Shown here one piece after another: positions 1 through 7,731 of a DNA stretch of 26,300 bases. The DNA lies in NCBI GenBank assembly GCA_002428445.1, contig DIWJ01000078.1, positions 1 to 26,300 of the forward strand. The letters are read 5' to 3'. The first letter of the stretch is position 1; the number at the start of each line of letters is the position of its first letter. Below the pieces are notes generated by a model. That model was not told where the DNA came from. It did no database searches and was given only the letters and a program-made list of their open reading frames with translations. The position numbers and the translations under genes were made by a program. This DNA is from Syntrophaceae bacterium UBA6109. Its GTDB lineage: Bacteria > Desulfobacterota > Syntrophia > Syntrophales > UBA6109.

Positions 1-113
1 TTTTTTCAATCATAGGACCTGCGTAGGCGGGGACCCAGCTCTCTACTCTACACGGAAGTCACAGAACAAACCCAAGACCCTGGATTCCCGCTTGCGGGGA
101 AATCACAAAGAAT

Positions 114-203
114 GCGTCACCCTGCGACGTTCGACGTACTTCCAGGACGCCTCGCGGCTCAATTTTCCGGGAGCTCCGCATCGGGGCGCTTTTGAGCAGC
201 CTA
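114..203. repeat. decayed half copy of the palindromic intergenic repeat
   Basis: The stretch resembles the inner and right halves of the complete copy at 3811-3936. Shared blocks in order are TTCGACGTAC, GACGCCTC, GGCTCA, GCATC, and an end like TTTTGAgCAGCCT. The left terminal arm is missing. The right end runs into the stop codon of the minus-strand regulator gene (stop 201-203). Identity was judged by eye and is clearly lower than between the complete copies. Nothing else was recognised in the first 200 bases. Confidence 0.55.
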
Positions 204-887
204 ATCCAGTTTCCGGCGGCCCGCGCCTATGTCTTCCAGCGGACGGCGCTTCAGGAGCGTGATCCGTTTGCCCTGGACTTCGATGAGCCCGGCTTCGGAC
301 ATCCGGGCCAGGGTGCGGGAGACGGATTCTCCCGTCGTTCCCAGCAGATTGGCCAGCACGCCTTTCTTGATCTCCAGATCAAAAGTCGCCGCGCCGTTCC
401 TCAATCCCTGCAGGTGGAGCAGATAGGTTGCCAGGCGTTCGGGAACGCCCCGCAACGCTAGGTTCTCGATGGTCTGCGCGAATTCCCTCAGGCGCGACGA
501 GAGGACCGCCAACATATTCATCGCCAGGTAGGGGTCGCTCTTGAATTTCCGGATCAGGGCCGCGGCCGGGAAAAAAACCGCCCGGCTCTGTTCGAGCGCC
601 TCGGCATTCGCCGGGTACCTCCCGCCTTCGAAAACCGTGATTTCCGCGAATGACTGTCCCGGTTCGATGATGTGGAGGATCTGTTCCTTTCCGTCCGGAG
701 AGAGCTTGAAGATCTTCACCTTGCCGGAAAAGAGGATGTAGAAGCCGCTGGCCGGCTCCTCTTCCACGAAGACAGTTTCTCCTTGATGGAAGGACCGCAG
801 CGTTGTAATCTTAGCCAGTTCGTCCAGCCCGCGCGGCGGCAGCCCCTTGAAAAGGGAAAGCCTCGCCAGGAAATTCGCGACGTTCAT
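201..887 (-). CDS. hcpR: Crp/Fnr-family regulator, HcpR-like (nitrosative stress)
   Basis: Predicted transcription factor of 228 residues. It has an N-terminal cyclic-nucleotide-binding-type beta-roll (about residues 10-125), a long dimerisation helix, and a C-terminal winged helix (about 150-220). The recognition helix contains ESVSRTL, the E..SR pattern that in FNR-type proteins reads TTGA half-sites. No N-terminal cysteine cluster is present, so it is not an FNR-type Fe-S oxygen sensor; a haem/NO-sensing role as in DNR or HcpR fits better. The start at 887 is chosen over an upstream ATG at 1022 because GGAGGAG precedes it closely and the fold begins there. It is divergent from hcp, the classic HcpR arrangement in anaerobic deltaproteobacteria. 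A matching box lies between the genes. Membership of the Crp/Fnr family is certain; the HcpR label rests on context. Confidence 0.88.
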   Translation of the reverse strand: MNVANFLARLSLFKGLPPRGLDELAKITTLRSFHQGETVFVEEEPASGFYILFSGKVKIFKLSPDGKEQILHIIEPGQSFAEITVFEGGRYPANAEALEQSRAVFFPAAALIRKFKSDPYLAMNMLAVLSSRLREFAQTIENLALRGVPERLATYLLHLQGLRNGAATFDLEIKKGVLANLLGTTGESVSRTLARMSEAGLIEVQGKRITLLKRRPLEDIGAGRRKLD

Positions 888-929
888 CTCCGTCTCCTCC
901 TCTCCGGATCGGTCAAGGATCGGATTCGT

Positions 930-957
930 ATTGTAACAGATTTTCCTCTTTTTGACA
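930..957 (-). promoter_or_regulatory. candidate sigma70 promoter of hcpR
   Basis: On the minus strand a TACAAT -10 hexamer lies at 935-930, with a TGTCAA -35 candidate 16-17 bp upstream. The predicted start is near 923, giving a leader of about 35 nt before the ATG at 887. The -35 region overlaps the FNR/HcpR-type box at 952-965, which would allow autoregulation. The -10 is good; the -35 is only fair. Confidence 0.5.
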
Positions 958-965
958 CAGATCAA
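952..965. promoter_or_regulatory. FNR/HcpR-type operator between hcpR and hcp
   Basis: TTGACACAGATCAA is an interrupted palindrome, TTGAC-N4-ATCAA, matching the TTGA..TCAA half-site logic of Crp/Fnr regulators that carry an E..SR recognition helix. Its centre is about 81 bp before the hcp start codon. It also overlaps the predicted hcpR -35 element, so one bound dimer could activate hcp and control its own gene. For hcp no good -10 is visible; TGTAGC at 986-991 would give class II spacing but is weak. Confidence 0.65.
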
Positions 966-1039
966 GGAATTGCAGGGGGGGACGGTGTAGCGTCGGGGCA
1001 AACAAAGAACGATCGATTTCATCGCAAAGGAGGTTTCTC

Positions 1040-2671
1040 ATGTTCTGTTATCAGTGCGAGCAAACGGCAAAAGGCGAGGGGTGCACCAAGGTTGGTGTCT
1101 GCGGGAAGCAGCCCGATGCGGCGGCGATGCAGGATCTGCTGGTTCTGGCCCTCGTGGGGCTCGCTCAACCGGCCGTCGAGGCGCGCAGTCTCGGGATCAC
1201 CGTCGACCGCGAAATCGGCGTCTTCACCTCGGAGGCCCTGTTTTCCACGCTCACGAACGTCAACTTCGACCCGGCGCGGTTCGTCCCCTTCCTGAAGAAG
1301 GCCGTCGAATACCGGGAACAGCTCGCCGCGAAGGTCAAGGCCCGGGGCGGCAAGGCCGCTTATCCGGGCGAGGCATCGGCCTTCCGGCCGGCCGGCACGA
1401 TTCCCGAACTCGTCGCGCAGGGGGAGAAGGCGGGGGTGAAGTCCTATCCGGGCGCGAATGCCGACGTCGTTTCGCTGAAGCACACGTTCCTCTTCGGAAT
1501 GAAAGGCATCGCCGCCTATGCAGACCACGCCCAGATCCTGGGGCAGGAGGACGATGCGGTCTACGCCTTCCTGCACAAGGGACTGGCGGCCCTGGCCGAC
1601 GAATCCCTCGACCTGAGCGCCTGCCTGGGGCTGGTCCTGGAGTGCGGCAAGACGAACCTGCGGGCCATGGAGCTTCTCGATGCGGGCAACACGGGCCGCT
1701 ACGGCCATCCCGTCCCGACGAAGGTTCCGCTCGGCGTGAAGAAGGGCAAGGCCATCCTCGTCTCCGGGCACGATCTCCGCGATCTCGAAGAGTTGCTCAA
1801 GCAGACCGAGGGCAAAGGGATTTCCATCTACACCCACGGCGAGATGCTGCCCGCCCACGGCTACCCCTTGCTCAAGAAATACCCCCATTTCTACGGCCAT
1901 TACGGCACGGCCTGGCAGAACCAGTTGAAGGAATTCTCAGCGTTCCCCGGCCCGATCCTGATGACCACCAACTGCATCCAGCGTCCCCAGTCGGCCTACA
2001 AGGAAAGGATCTTCACCTCCGGCGTTGTGGGATGGCCGGACACCGTCCATATCGCCGACCGCGATTTTTCAGCCGTCGTCGCCAAGTCCCTTCAGATGCC
2101 CGGGTTTTCCGAGGACCGGGAAGGCAAGACCGTCATGACCGGCTTCGGCAGGAATGCCGTTCTCGGCGTCGCTGGCAAGGTTATCGAACTGGTCAAGAGC
2201 GGAAAGATCCGCCACTTCTTCCTCGTGGGCGGGTGCGACGGGGCAAAACCGGGACGCGACTACTACACGCGGTTCGTCGAGCAGGTTCCGAAGGACTGCA
2301 TCGTCCTGACGCTGGCCTGCGGAAAATTCCGCTTCTTCGACAAGGAACTCGGCGACATCGACGGCATCCCGCGTCTTCTGGACGTCGGGCAGTGCAACGA
2401 CGCCTTCTCGGCCGTGCAGATCGCCCTGGCCCTCGCCGGAGCGTTCAAGACCGGCGTGAACGACCTGCCGCTTTCGCTGGTCCTGTCCTGGTATGAGCAG
2501 AAGGCCGTGGCGATTCTCCTGAGCCTGCTGGCGCTGGGGATCAAGGATATCCGCCTGGGGCCGTCGCTGCCCGCGTTCGTGACGCCGGCGGTTCTGGACG
2601 TTCTGGTGAAGAATTACGGGATCAAACCGATTTCGACGCCGGAGGCGGACCTGAAGGCGATCCTTGGATAA
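1040..2671 (+). CDS. hcp: hybrid-cluster protein (hydroxylamine/NO reductase)
   Basis: Cytoplasmic Fe-S-O protein of 543 residues, the usual length. Family members reduce hydroxylamine and nitric oxide and are linked to protein S-nitrosylation. The N-terminus carries C3, C6, C15 and C21 (C-X2-C-X8-C-X5-C), the spacing of the Desulfovibrio-type [4Fe-4S] site rather than the enterobacterial [2Fe-2S] type. Hybrid-cluster ligands are visible in order: His and Glu in YTHGEMLPAHG, Cys in TTNC, the persulfide Cys in VGGCDGAKPGRDYY, Cys in TLACGK, Cys in VGQCNDAFSA, and Glu/Lys in WYEQKA. AAAGGAGG at 1026-1033 supports the start. No hcr reductase gene is adjacent, as is usual in strict anaerobes. The upstream divergent regulator and its box imply induction by nitrosative stress. 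Confidence 0.97.
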   Translation: MFCYQCEQTAKGEGCTKVGVCGKQPDAAAMQDLLVLALVGLAQPAVEARSLGITVDREIGVFTSEALFSTLTNVNFDPARFVPFLKKAVEYREQLAAKVKARGGKAAYPGEASAFRPAGTIPELVAQGEKAGVKSYPGANADVVSLKHTFLFGMKGIAAYADHAQILGQEDDAVYAFLHKGLAALADESLDLSACLGLVLECGKTNLRAMELLDAGNTGRYGHPVPTKVPLGVKKGKAILVSGHDLRDLEELLKQTEGKGISIYTHGEMLPAHGYPLLKKYPHFYGHYGTAWQNQLKEFSAFPGPILMTTNCIQRPQSAYKERIFTSGVVGWPDTVHIADRDFSAVVAKSLQMPGFSEDREGKTVMTGFGRNAVLGVAGKVIELVKSGKIRHFFLVGGCDGAKPGRDYYTRFVEQVPKDCIVLTLACGKFRFFDKELGDIDGIPRLLDVGQCNDAFSAVQIALALAGAFKTGVNDLPLSLVLSWYEQKAVAILLSLLALGIKDIRLGPSLPAFVTPAVLDVLVKNYGIKPISTPEADLKAILG

Positions 2672-2675
2672 AAGG

Positions 2676-2722
2676 AAACCGGGACAGCGCCCGTTTTAAA
2701 AATGGGCGCTGTCCCGGTTTTT
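2676..2722. terminator. bidirectional intrinsic terminator after hcp
   Basis: A perfect 17-bp stem, AAACCGGGACAGCGCCC (2676-2692) against GGGCGCTGTCCCGGTTT (2704-2720), with an 11-nt AT loop. It ends in a T run on the plus strand and has T-rich sequence past the other arm. It sits between the convergent hcp and the gene at 2740-3732 and can stop both transcripts. Confidence 0.9.
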
Positions 2723-2739
2723 ATGCCTCGGCTTTCGGT

Positions 2740-3732
2740 TCAGAAATGCCCCGGGGGAAAGTCCCGGCCGTCGAAGACCGTCCGGTCGTCCTGCCGGCGG
2801 AAGCGCAGGATCTCGATGTTCAGCAGGCGGAGTCTTTCCTGGAATTCCCCCGGCGTGCCGGCGGGGAGGACAAGATATCGACCCAGCGCCGGGCCGATAC
2901 CAGCCCCGCCGAGCACAAGGCGCCCCACGGCCGTCTGGATGTCGCCGGGGGACGCGGTGTCTGCAACGGCAAAGCCGGCGCGAATCTCGCCGCGGCCGTC
3001 GACGGCGGAAAGATCCCAGCGGTCGTCGTTTGCCGCCCCATAACCCTGCTTTTTCAGCGTGTCCGCCAGGTCGCGAACGACCAGCGCGCGTTCGCAGGCG
3101 GCGGCAAGATCCGTTTCGCAAGCCGGCTCCTTCCCGCCATATTCTTCTTCCCGGAACCGCACCTCGCCCAGGCCGAGTTCCATCTGGGGATCCGGCGGGG
3201 CGGCGGACTCTTTCAGATGGACCACTTTGTGAACGAACTGCGCCATCTGCCGGGCAAACGATGGAGAGCTGAGGCATCCGATCACGGCCGCCGTCGTTTC
3301 GACGCCGCCGTCGTCGGCAAAGGCCCAGGTCCCCCGGTAGCACTCCTCGAAGAGGGATTTCCCGACCCCCCGCCTCCCGCCGCCGAGCTTTCCCCGGTGC
3401 AGGACGAAGATCCGGCCGGAGCCGTCTTTGGCGAAGGCGCCGCCGATCCTGCGGTCGATTCCCTGCAGCGGGAAATTGACCTCGCAGGTCATGGGAACGC
3501 TTGTTTTCGCCCGCGGCCGGCCGACGCCGAAGGCGTTCCAGTACTTGCCGTCGGTCTTTTTTGTGTAGACCCAGATTCCGAGGCGATTCGACCAGGCGAT
3601 CCGGGCCCGGAAACTGGCGCCGGGATGGCTCAATTCGACGGCAATGCGCTCGTCGAGGCTGGCTCTGAGGCTGCGAAGGAACCGGCGGTAGCTCCCGCGG
3701 ATCGCCGCTTCGTCGGTGAGGATTTTCAGCAT
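2740..3732 (-). CDS. hypothetical protein, possible degenerate nuclease-like fold
   Basis: Not recognised. The product has 330 residues, is soluble, and shows no signal peptide or membrane segment. The start at 3732 is preferred over 3759 because GAGAGGAG lies about 11 nt upstream and the protein begins naturally as MLKILTDE. The N-terminal half is basic and aromatic (WSNRLGIWVYTKKTDGKYW, and FGVGRP). The C-terminal part from about W239 reads WDLSA, EIRAGF, then a helix-like block with TAVGRL, the strand RYLVLP, and LNIEILRF. That order resembles PD-(D/E)XK-type proteins (Glu-x-Lys strand, a helix with tAvGQL, a strand with VLP, and gIeVl), but the Lys expected after Glu249 is missing. This resemblance is inference by eye. 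The gene faces hcp across the shared terminator and is followed upstream by the repeat at 3811-3936. Confidence 0.8.
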   Translation of the reverse strand: MLKILTDEAAIRGSYRRFLRSLRASLDERIAVELSHPGASFRARIAWSNRLGIWVYTKKTDGKYWNAFGVGRPRAKTSVPMTCEVNFPLQGIDRRIGGAFAKDGSGRIFVLHRGKLGGGRRGVGKSLFEECYRGTWAFADDGGVETTAAVIGCLSSPSFARQMAQFVHKVVHLKESAAPPDPQMELGLGEVRFREEEYGGKEPACETDLAAACERALVVRDLADTLKKQGYGAANDDRWDLSAVDGRGEIRAGFAVADTASPGDIQTAVGRLVLGGAGIGPALGRYLVLPAGTPGEFQERLRLLNIEILRFRRQDDRTVFDGRDFPPGHF

Positions 3733-3810
3733 GAAGGTCGGTGCTCCTCTCTTCTGCAAAAGCGACTTTCTCGGGCGGCCGTTTAGCAGGTTGTTGAAAA
3801 GTCGCTAAGC

Positions 3811-3936
3811 GCAGGCTGTTCAAAAATGTCCGGATGCAAGGCTTCTGAAATCCTGAGCCATGAGGCGTACTTGACGGTACGTCGAATGGCGAAGGATGAA
3901 GAAAACGCAGCAGACGGGCGTTTTTCAACAGCCTGC
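3811..3936. repeat. complete palindromic intergenic repeat (copy 1)
   Basis: Its ends are perfect inverted repeats, GCAGGCTGTT and AACAGCCTGC. Inner blocks also pair: GCGTAC/GTACGtC around TTGACG, and AtCCTgaG/CttcGccAT-type segments. The whole 126 bp could therefore fold into one imperfect hairpin. Its right end shares a base with the TAG stop codon (3936-3938) of the minus-strand permease. An extra solo end resembling the terminal arm (CAGGTTGTTGAAAAG) lies just left, at about 3787-3801. The 3733-3935 gap holds nothing else recognised. Confidence 0.85.
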
Positions 3937-5057
3937 TAGTCGAGGCGCTTGCGGAAGAAACCGATCGCGCCGCTGAAAACGACAATGCCGAGGGCGGTGA
4001 GCGCCGCAAACTGGGGCCAGAGAATCTCCATGCCCACTCCCTTGAGGAAGATCCCTCGGATGATGACGAGAAAATAGCGCAAAGGATTGAGGTATGTCAA
4101 CAACTGGACGACGAAGGGCATATTGGCGATGGGAAAGACAAAGCCGCTCAGCATGAAGATGGGAAGGATGAAAAAGAACGTCGTCATCATCGCCTGCTGC
4201 TGTGTCGAGGAGACTGTCGAGATGAAGAGCCCGAGGCCGAGGGTGCTCAGGAGAAAGACCAGCGTCGCCAGGAGCAGGCAGGCCGCGCTTCCCGCCATGG
4301 GGATGGCAAACCAGTAGACGGCGAGGATCGTGACCGCGATCATCTGGACGATGGAGATGATGATGTAGGGGATCGTCTTGGCGGCGATCAGCTCGACGAC
4401 CGTCAGCGGCGTCACGATGAGCTGCTCCATGGTCCCGGCCTCCTTCTCCTTGATGATGGCGATGGAGGTGAGCAGAAACGAGATCAGCATGACGATGAAG
4501 GCGACGATGCCCGGGACGAAGAAGTGCTGGCTGTCGAGATTGGGATTGTACCAGGTCCGCAGGCGGAGGTCGATCCGGCCGTAATCGAGGCGCGCCGCGT
4601 ACAGTTCCCCCAGCAGCTGGCGGTTCAGCCGGTCCAGGACGGAACTCGTGTAGGCGATCCGGATGGAGGCCATGTTGCTCATGCTGCCGTCGGCGAGGAT
4701 CTGGATGTCGGCGGTCCGGCGCTCCCGGATCCGGCGGGCGAAGTCCGGCGGCACCTTGACGCCCATGTCGACTTTGCCGTGGATCAGCGCCTCTTCCATC
4801 TGCCGTTCGTTGTCCACGGGGTGCGTAATGCGGAAGATGCCGTTGCCGGTCAGCGCCCGGGCGAATTCGCGGCTCTCGGCGGTGCGCGACTGGTCCAGCA
4901 TGGCGACACGGATGTCCCGGATGTCGTAGTTGACGACGTAGCCGAAGACGAGGATCTGGATGATCGGCATGACGATGAGGACGCGGCGGCTTTTGGGGTC
5001 GCGGAAAAGCTGGATGAATTCCTTGCGGACGAATTCGCGGATGCGGAGCCGGTTCAT
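3936..5057 (-). CDS. ABC-2 type exporter permease (second permease)
   Basis: Inner-membrane subunit of 373 residues, last gene of the tetR-led efflux operon. The N-terminus is cytoplasmic and basic (RKEFIQLFRDPKSRR). It is followed by one membrane segment (VLIVMPIIQILVFGYVV), a periplasmic domain of about 140 residues (DQSRTAESREFARAL onward), then five C-terminal membrane segments including IVAFIVMLISFLLTSIAII. The cytoplasmic KEKEAGTMEQL matches the E-G-T-M-E coupling motif of ABC-2 permeases of the YbhR/YhhJ type. Its ATG is one base after the TGA of the preceding permease, so translation is coupled. The two permeases are homologous and probably form a heterodimer. The stop codon touches the repeat at 3811-3936. 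Family assignment is firm; the substrate is unknown. Confidence 0.93.
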   Translation of the reverse strand: MNRLRIREFVRKEFIQLFRDPKSRRVLIVMPIIQILVFGYVVNYDIRDIRVAMLDQSRTAESREFARALTGNGIFRITHPVDNERQMEEALIHGKVDMGVKVPPDFARRIRERRTADIQILADGSMSNMASIRIAYTSSVLDRLNRQLLGELYAARLDYGRIDLRLRTWYNPNLDSQHFFVPGIVAFIVMLISFLLTSIAIIKEKEAGTMEQLIVTPLTVVELIAAKTIPYIIISIVQMIAVTILAVYWFAIPMAGSAACLLLATLVFLLSTLGLGLFISTVSSTQQQAMMTTFFFILPIFMLSGFVFPIANMPFVVQLLTYLNPLRYFLVIIRGIFLKGVGMEILWPQFAALTALGIVVFSGAIGFFRKRLD

Positions 5058-5058
5058 G

Positions 5059-6192
5059 TCACAGCCCCTCCTTCTTCAGCAGAACGACGTTGATCGCCCC
5101 GAGCAGGGCGACCATGAAACCGAGGACGGCGAAATCCCGCCAGAGATCGACGAAGCCGAGGTTCTTCAGATAGATGCCGCCGAGGATGTCGATATAGTAG
5201 GTGGCCGGTACGATGTAGGTCAGGAGCTGCAGGACCTTCGGCATGTTGATGATGGGGAAGACGAAATTGGATAAAAGCAGCGAGGGCAGGTACGTGATGA
5301 GGATCGCCCCCTGATTGGCGATGAGCTGCGATTTCGTGACCGTGGAGATGAGCAGGCCGAGCGCGAGGGCCACGGCGATGTACAGGGAGGAAGCCGCGAC
5401 CATGAGACCGAAGCTGGACTTCATGATCACGCCGAAGAGCGTCTGGCCCATGAGGATCGCGATCAGCACGTCCGTGAGGGCGATGAAGAAATAGGGGATC
5501 GACTTCCCCGCGAGCAGATCGGCCGCCGTGACGGGCAACGAACGCAGGGTTTCCATGGTCCCGTTCTCGTACTCGCGGGCGATGACCAGCGAGGTGAGGA
5601 TGGCCCCCACGATCATGATGATGAGGGCGATGATCCCCGGGACGATGAAATTCCGGCTTTCCAGGTCTTCGTTGAACCAGACGCGGATCCTCCCGTCGAT
5701 GGGCGGGTTCATCGGCTCCAGTCCCCGGCGGTCGAGGAACGCCTCGAGCAGCTTCCGGTTGAAGCGTTCTACGAAGGCGTTCATGTAGGCCCTGGAGATG
5801 TTCGCGAAGTTCGGATCGCTTCCGTCCAGAAGGACCTGGAGCGGCGCCTCCCGGTCCGACCGGATCTTGTCCGTCCATCCCGGCGGGATGACGACCGCCA
5901 TGGTCGCGCCGCTCCGGTCGATCATGGCGCCGGCGGCCTTTGCGTTCTCCGGGTGGGCGACGATCCGGAAATAGGGGGAGGCGTCGAGACGGAGCAGGAA
6001 GTCGCGGCTCAAATCGGTCCGGTCGTGGTCCACGACGACGACCTCGACGTTGTCGACATCGAGGCTCAGGGCGTAGCCGAAAAGGAGGATCAGGATGATC
6101 GGGATCGCGAAGGCCAGGAAGAGGCTGCGGAAATCGCGGATCAGGTGATAGATTTCCTTGCGGGCGATCGCCGCGACGTTTCTCAGCTGCAT
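5059..6192 (-). CDS. ABC-2 type exporter permease (first permease)
   Basis: Inner-membrane subunit of 377 residues, paralogous to the following gene. It opens with ARKEIYHLIRDFRSL, then a first membrane segment (FLAFAIPIILILLFGYALSL), a large periplasmic region, and five membrane segments from about residue 185. The coupling motif AREYENGTMETL lies between the second and third segments. Its start overlaps the upstream ATPase gene by 10 bp (6183-6192). Together with the next gene it should form the channel of a tripartite YbhFGRS-like exporter that passes substrate to the HlyD-type adaptor and TolC-type duct encoded upstream in the operon. The transported compound cannot be told from sequence. 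Confidence 0.93.
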   Translation of the reverse strand: MQLRNVAAIARKEIYHLIRDFRSLFLAFAIPIILILLFGYALSLDVDNVEVVVVDHDRTDLSRDFLLRLDASPYFRIVAHPENAKAAGAMIDRSGATMAVVIPPGWTDKIRSDREAPLQVLLDGSDPNFANISRAYMNAFVERFNRKLLEAFLDRRGLEPMNPPIDGRIRVWFNEDLESRNFIVPGIIALIIMIVGAILTSLVIAREYENGTMETLRSLPVTAADLLAGKSIPYFFIALTDVLIAILMGQTLFGVIMKSSFGLMVAASSLYIAVALALGLLISTVTKSQLIANQGAILITYLPSLLLSNFVFPIINMPKVLQLLTYIVPATYYIDILGGIYLKNLGFVDLWRDFAVLGFMVALLGAINVVLLKKEGL

Positions 6193-6944
6193 GAGCCGCT
6201 CCGGGACATGAGTTTCACGAAGGCGTCGTCAAGGTCGGCATCGCCTTTTTCCGGACAGGCCGCCGCGACGATCTCCTCCGGGCTGCCTGTGGCGACGATC
6301 TTCCCCTCGTTGATCATGACGATGCGCTGGCAGTTGGCGGCCTCGTCCATGTAGTGCGTCGTCACGAAAATCGTGATCCCGCTCCGGGCGAGTTCGGCGA
6401 TGAAGCTCCAGAAATGGCGGCGGGTGACGGGGTCGACGCCCGAAGTCGGCTCGTCCAGAAAGAGGATGTCCGGTTTGTGGAGGAGCGAACAGCCCAACGC
6501 GAGGCGCTGTTTCCATCCGGGCGGCAGGTCCATCGTCAGGCGGTCGCGGACCTCATGCAGACGAGCCATGCCGAGGACCCAGTCGATCCGCTCTTTCCAG
6601 GAGTTTTCCGGAACGTTATAGATGCCGAGGTAGAAGCGGAGATTTTCGAAGGGTGTGAGGTCTTCGTAGAGCGAGAATTTCTGCGACATGTAGCCGATGG
6701 ACTGCTTGATGCCCTCCGGATCGGTGAAGATATCGTGGCCGGCAACGGTCCCTTCGCCCGACGTGGGCGCGAGGATGCCGCAGAGCATGCGGATCGTCGT
6801 GGACTTGCCGGAGCCGTTCGAACCCAGGAAACCGAAGATCTCCCCGCGCCGGACGGAGAAGGTGACCGCATCGACGGCCGTGAAATCGCCGAAACGCTTC
6901 ACGAGATTCCGGACGACGATCGCATCACCGTTGGTAAGGCTCAT
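6183..6944 (-). CDS. ABC exporter ATPase subunit with variant signature motif
   Basis: Cytoplasmic nucleotide-binding subunit of 253 residues. Walker A GSNGSGKST is at about residues 41-49, the Q-loop is in YMSQKFSLYEDLT, Walker B is ILFLDEPTSGVDP, and the switch His is in VTTHYMDEA. The signature reads LPPGWKQ instead of LSGGQ. Similar variants occur in the second ATPase half of YbhF-like proteins, so this copy probably supplies the non-canonical half of an asymmetric ATP site pair. The start at 6944 (MSLTNGD) is supported by AAGGAG upstream and by the fold; the in-frame extension to 6995 lies inside the preceding gene. It overlaps the preceding ATPase by 20 bp and the following permease by 10 bp, indicating tight translational coupling. 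Confidence 0.93.
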   Translation of the reverse strand: MSLTNGDAIVVRNLVKRFGDFTAVDAVTFSVRRGEIFGFLGSNGSGKSTTIRMLCGILAPTSGEGTVAGHDIFTDPEGIKQSIGYMSQKFSLYEDLTPFENLRFYLGIYNVPENSWKERIDWVLGMARLHEVRDRLTMDLPPGWKQRLALGCSLLHKPDILFLDEPTSGVDPVTRRHFWSFIAELARSGITIFVTTHYMDEAANCQRIVMINEGKIVATGSPEEIVAAACPEKGDADLDDAFVKLMSRSGSCS

Positions 6945-7725
6945 GAGCGAGCTCCTTGTCCGCGGCCTGCAGGCGGTCGATGATCGCCTCCTCAAGCGTC
7001 GGGAATTTTTCCCGGAGTTCTCCCGGCGCCGCCTCGTCCAGCAGCCGCGAACGATGTATGAGGGCGAGCCGGTCGCACTTTTCCCCCTCGTCGAGATAGG
7101 CGGTGGAAACCAGGATCGTCATGCCGCCGCCCCGCATCTCGCCAAGGATCTCCCAGAATTCGCGGCGCGAGACGGGATCGACGCCGTTGGTCGGCTCGTC
7201 CAGGATGAGGACGGCCGGTTCATGGACGAGGACGCAGGCAAGACCCAGTTTCTGCTTCATGCCGCCGGAGAGCTTCCCCGCCGGGCGGTCCTTGAAAGGC
7301 AGGAGATGGGAAAAGCCCAGGTAGCGCTCCTTGCGCTGCACCCGGTCTTTTCCCCGGATGCCGAAGACGTTGAGAAAAAAATCGATGTTCTCCTCCACGG
7401 TGAGATCCTGGTAGAGGCCGAAGCGCTGGGGCATGTACCCGATCATGTCCTTGACGGCCGCACGGTCGGCGGCGACGTCCCGCCCGCCGATCCGGATGTT
7501 TCCCGAAACGGGCCGGATCATCGTCGCGATCATGCGCAGCAGGGTGGACTTGCCCGCACCGTCGGAGCCGACGAGGCCGAAGATCGTTCCCCGGGCCGCG
7601 CTGAAACTGACGTCCCGCACGGCCTCGACCGTTCCGAAGCGCATGGAGACGTTCTCGACGCGGATGAAGGAGTCTCCGCCGGGCGCGGCCCGCTCGCCGC
7701 CGCCTGTTGTCTTGCCGCTTTCCAT
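6925..7725 (-). CDS. ABC exporter ATPase subunit, canonical motifs
   Basis: Nucleotide-binding subunit of 266 residues. Walker A GSDGAGKST is at about residues 53-61, the Q-loop is in YMPQRFGLYQDLT, the signature is LSGGMKQK, and Walker B is AVLILDEPTNGVDP. The switch position reads STAYLDE, so the usual His is replaced by Ala. With the next ATPase it corresponds to the two halves of the fused YbhF-type protein, here encoded as two genes. One partner has a normal signature but no switch His, and the other has a switch His but an altered signature. The gene starts 6 nt after the adaptor gene's stop. About 18 Gly-rich residues precede the ATPase fold. Confidence 0.93.
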   Translation of the reverse strand: MESGKTTGGGERAAPGGDSFIRVENVSMRFGTVEAVRDVSFSAARGTIFGLVGSDGAGKSTLLRMIATMIRPVSGNIRIGGRDVAADRAAVKDMIGYMPQRFGLYQDLTVEENIDFFLNVFGIRGKDRVQRKERYLGFSHLLPFKDRPAGKLSGGMKQKLGLACVLVHEPAVLILDEPTNGVDPVSRREFWEILGEMRGGGMTILVSTAYLDEGEKCDRLALIHRSRLLDEAAPGELREKFPTLEEAIIDRLQAADKELAHEPYQR

Positions 7726-7731
7726 GACAGT

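Noticed and set aside
905..922. Direct repeat GGATCGG-TCAA-GGATCGG upstream of hcpR as a second operator
   Set aside because: Short, not palindromic in a Crp/Fnr sense, and located within the predicted hcpR leader.
2746..3786. Long plus-strand open frame opposite the unknown minus-strand gene
   Set aside because: Composition is Pro/Ala/Gly/Arg-rich with no fold-like pattern; the minus-strand protein has ordinary composition, a ribosome site and regular secondary-structure patterns.
3811..3936. Palindromic repeat as an insertion sequence
   Set aside because: It is only about 125 bp, has no open frame and no target-site duplication that I can see; at most a non-autonomous element.
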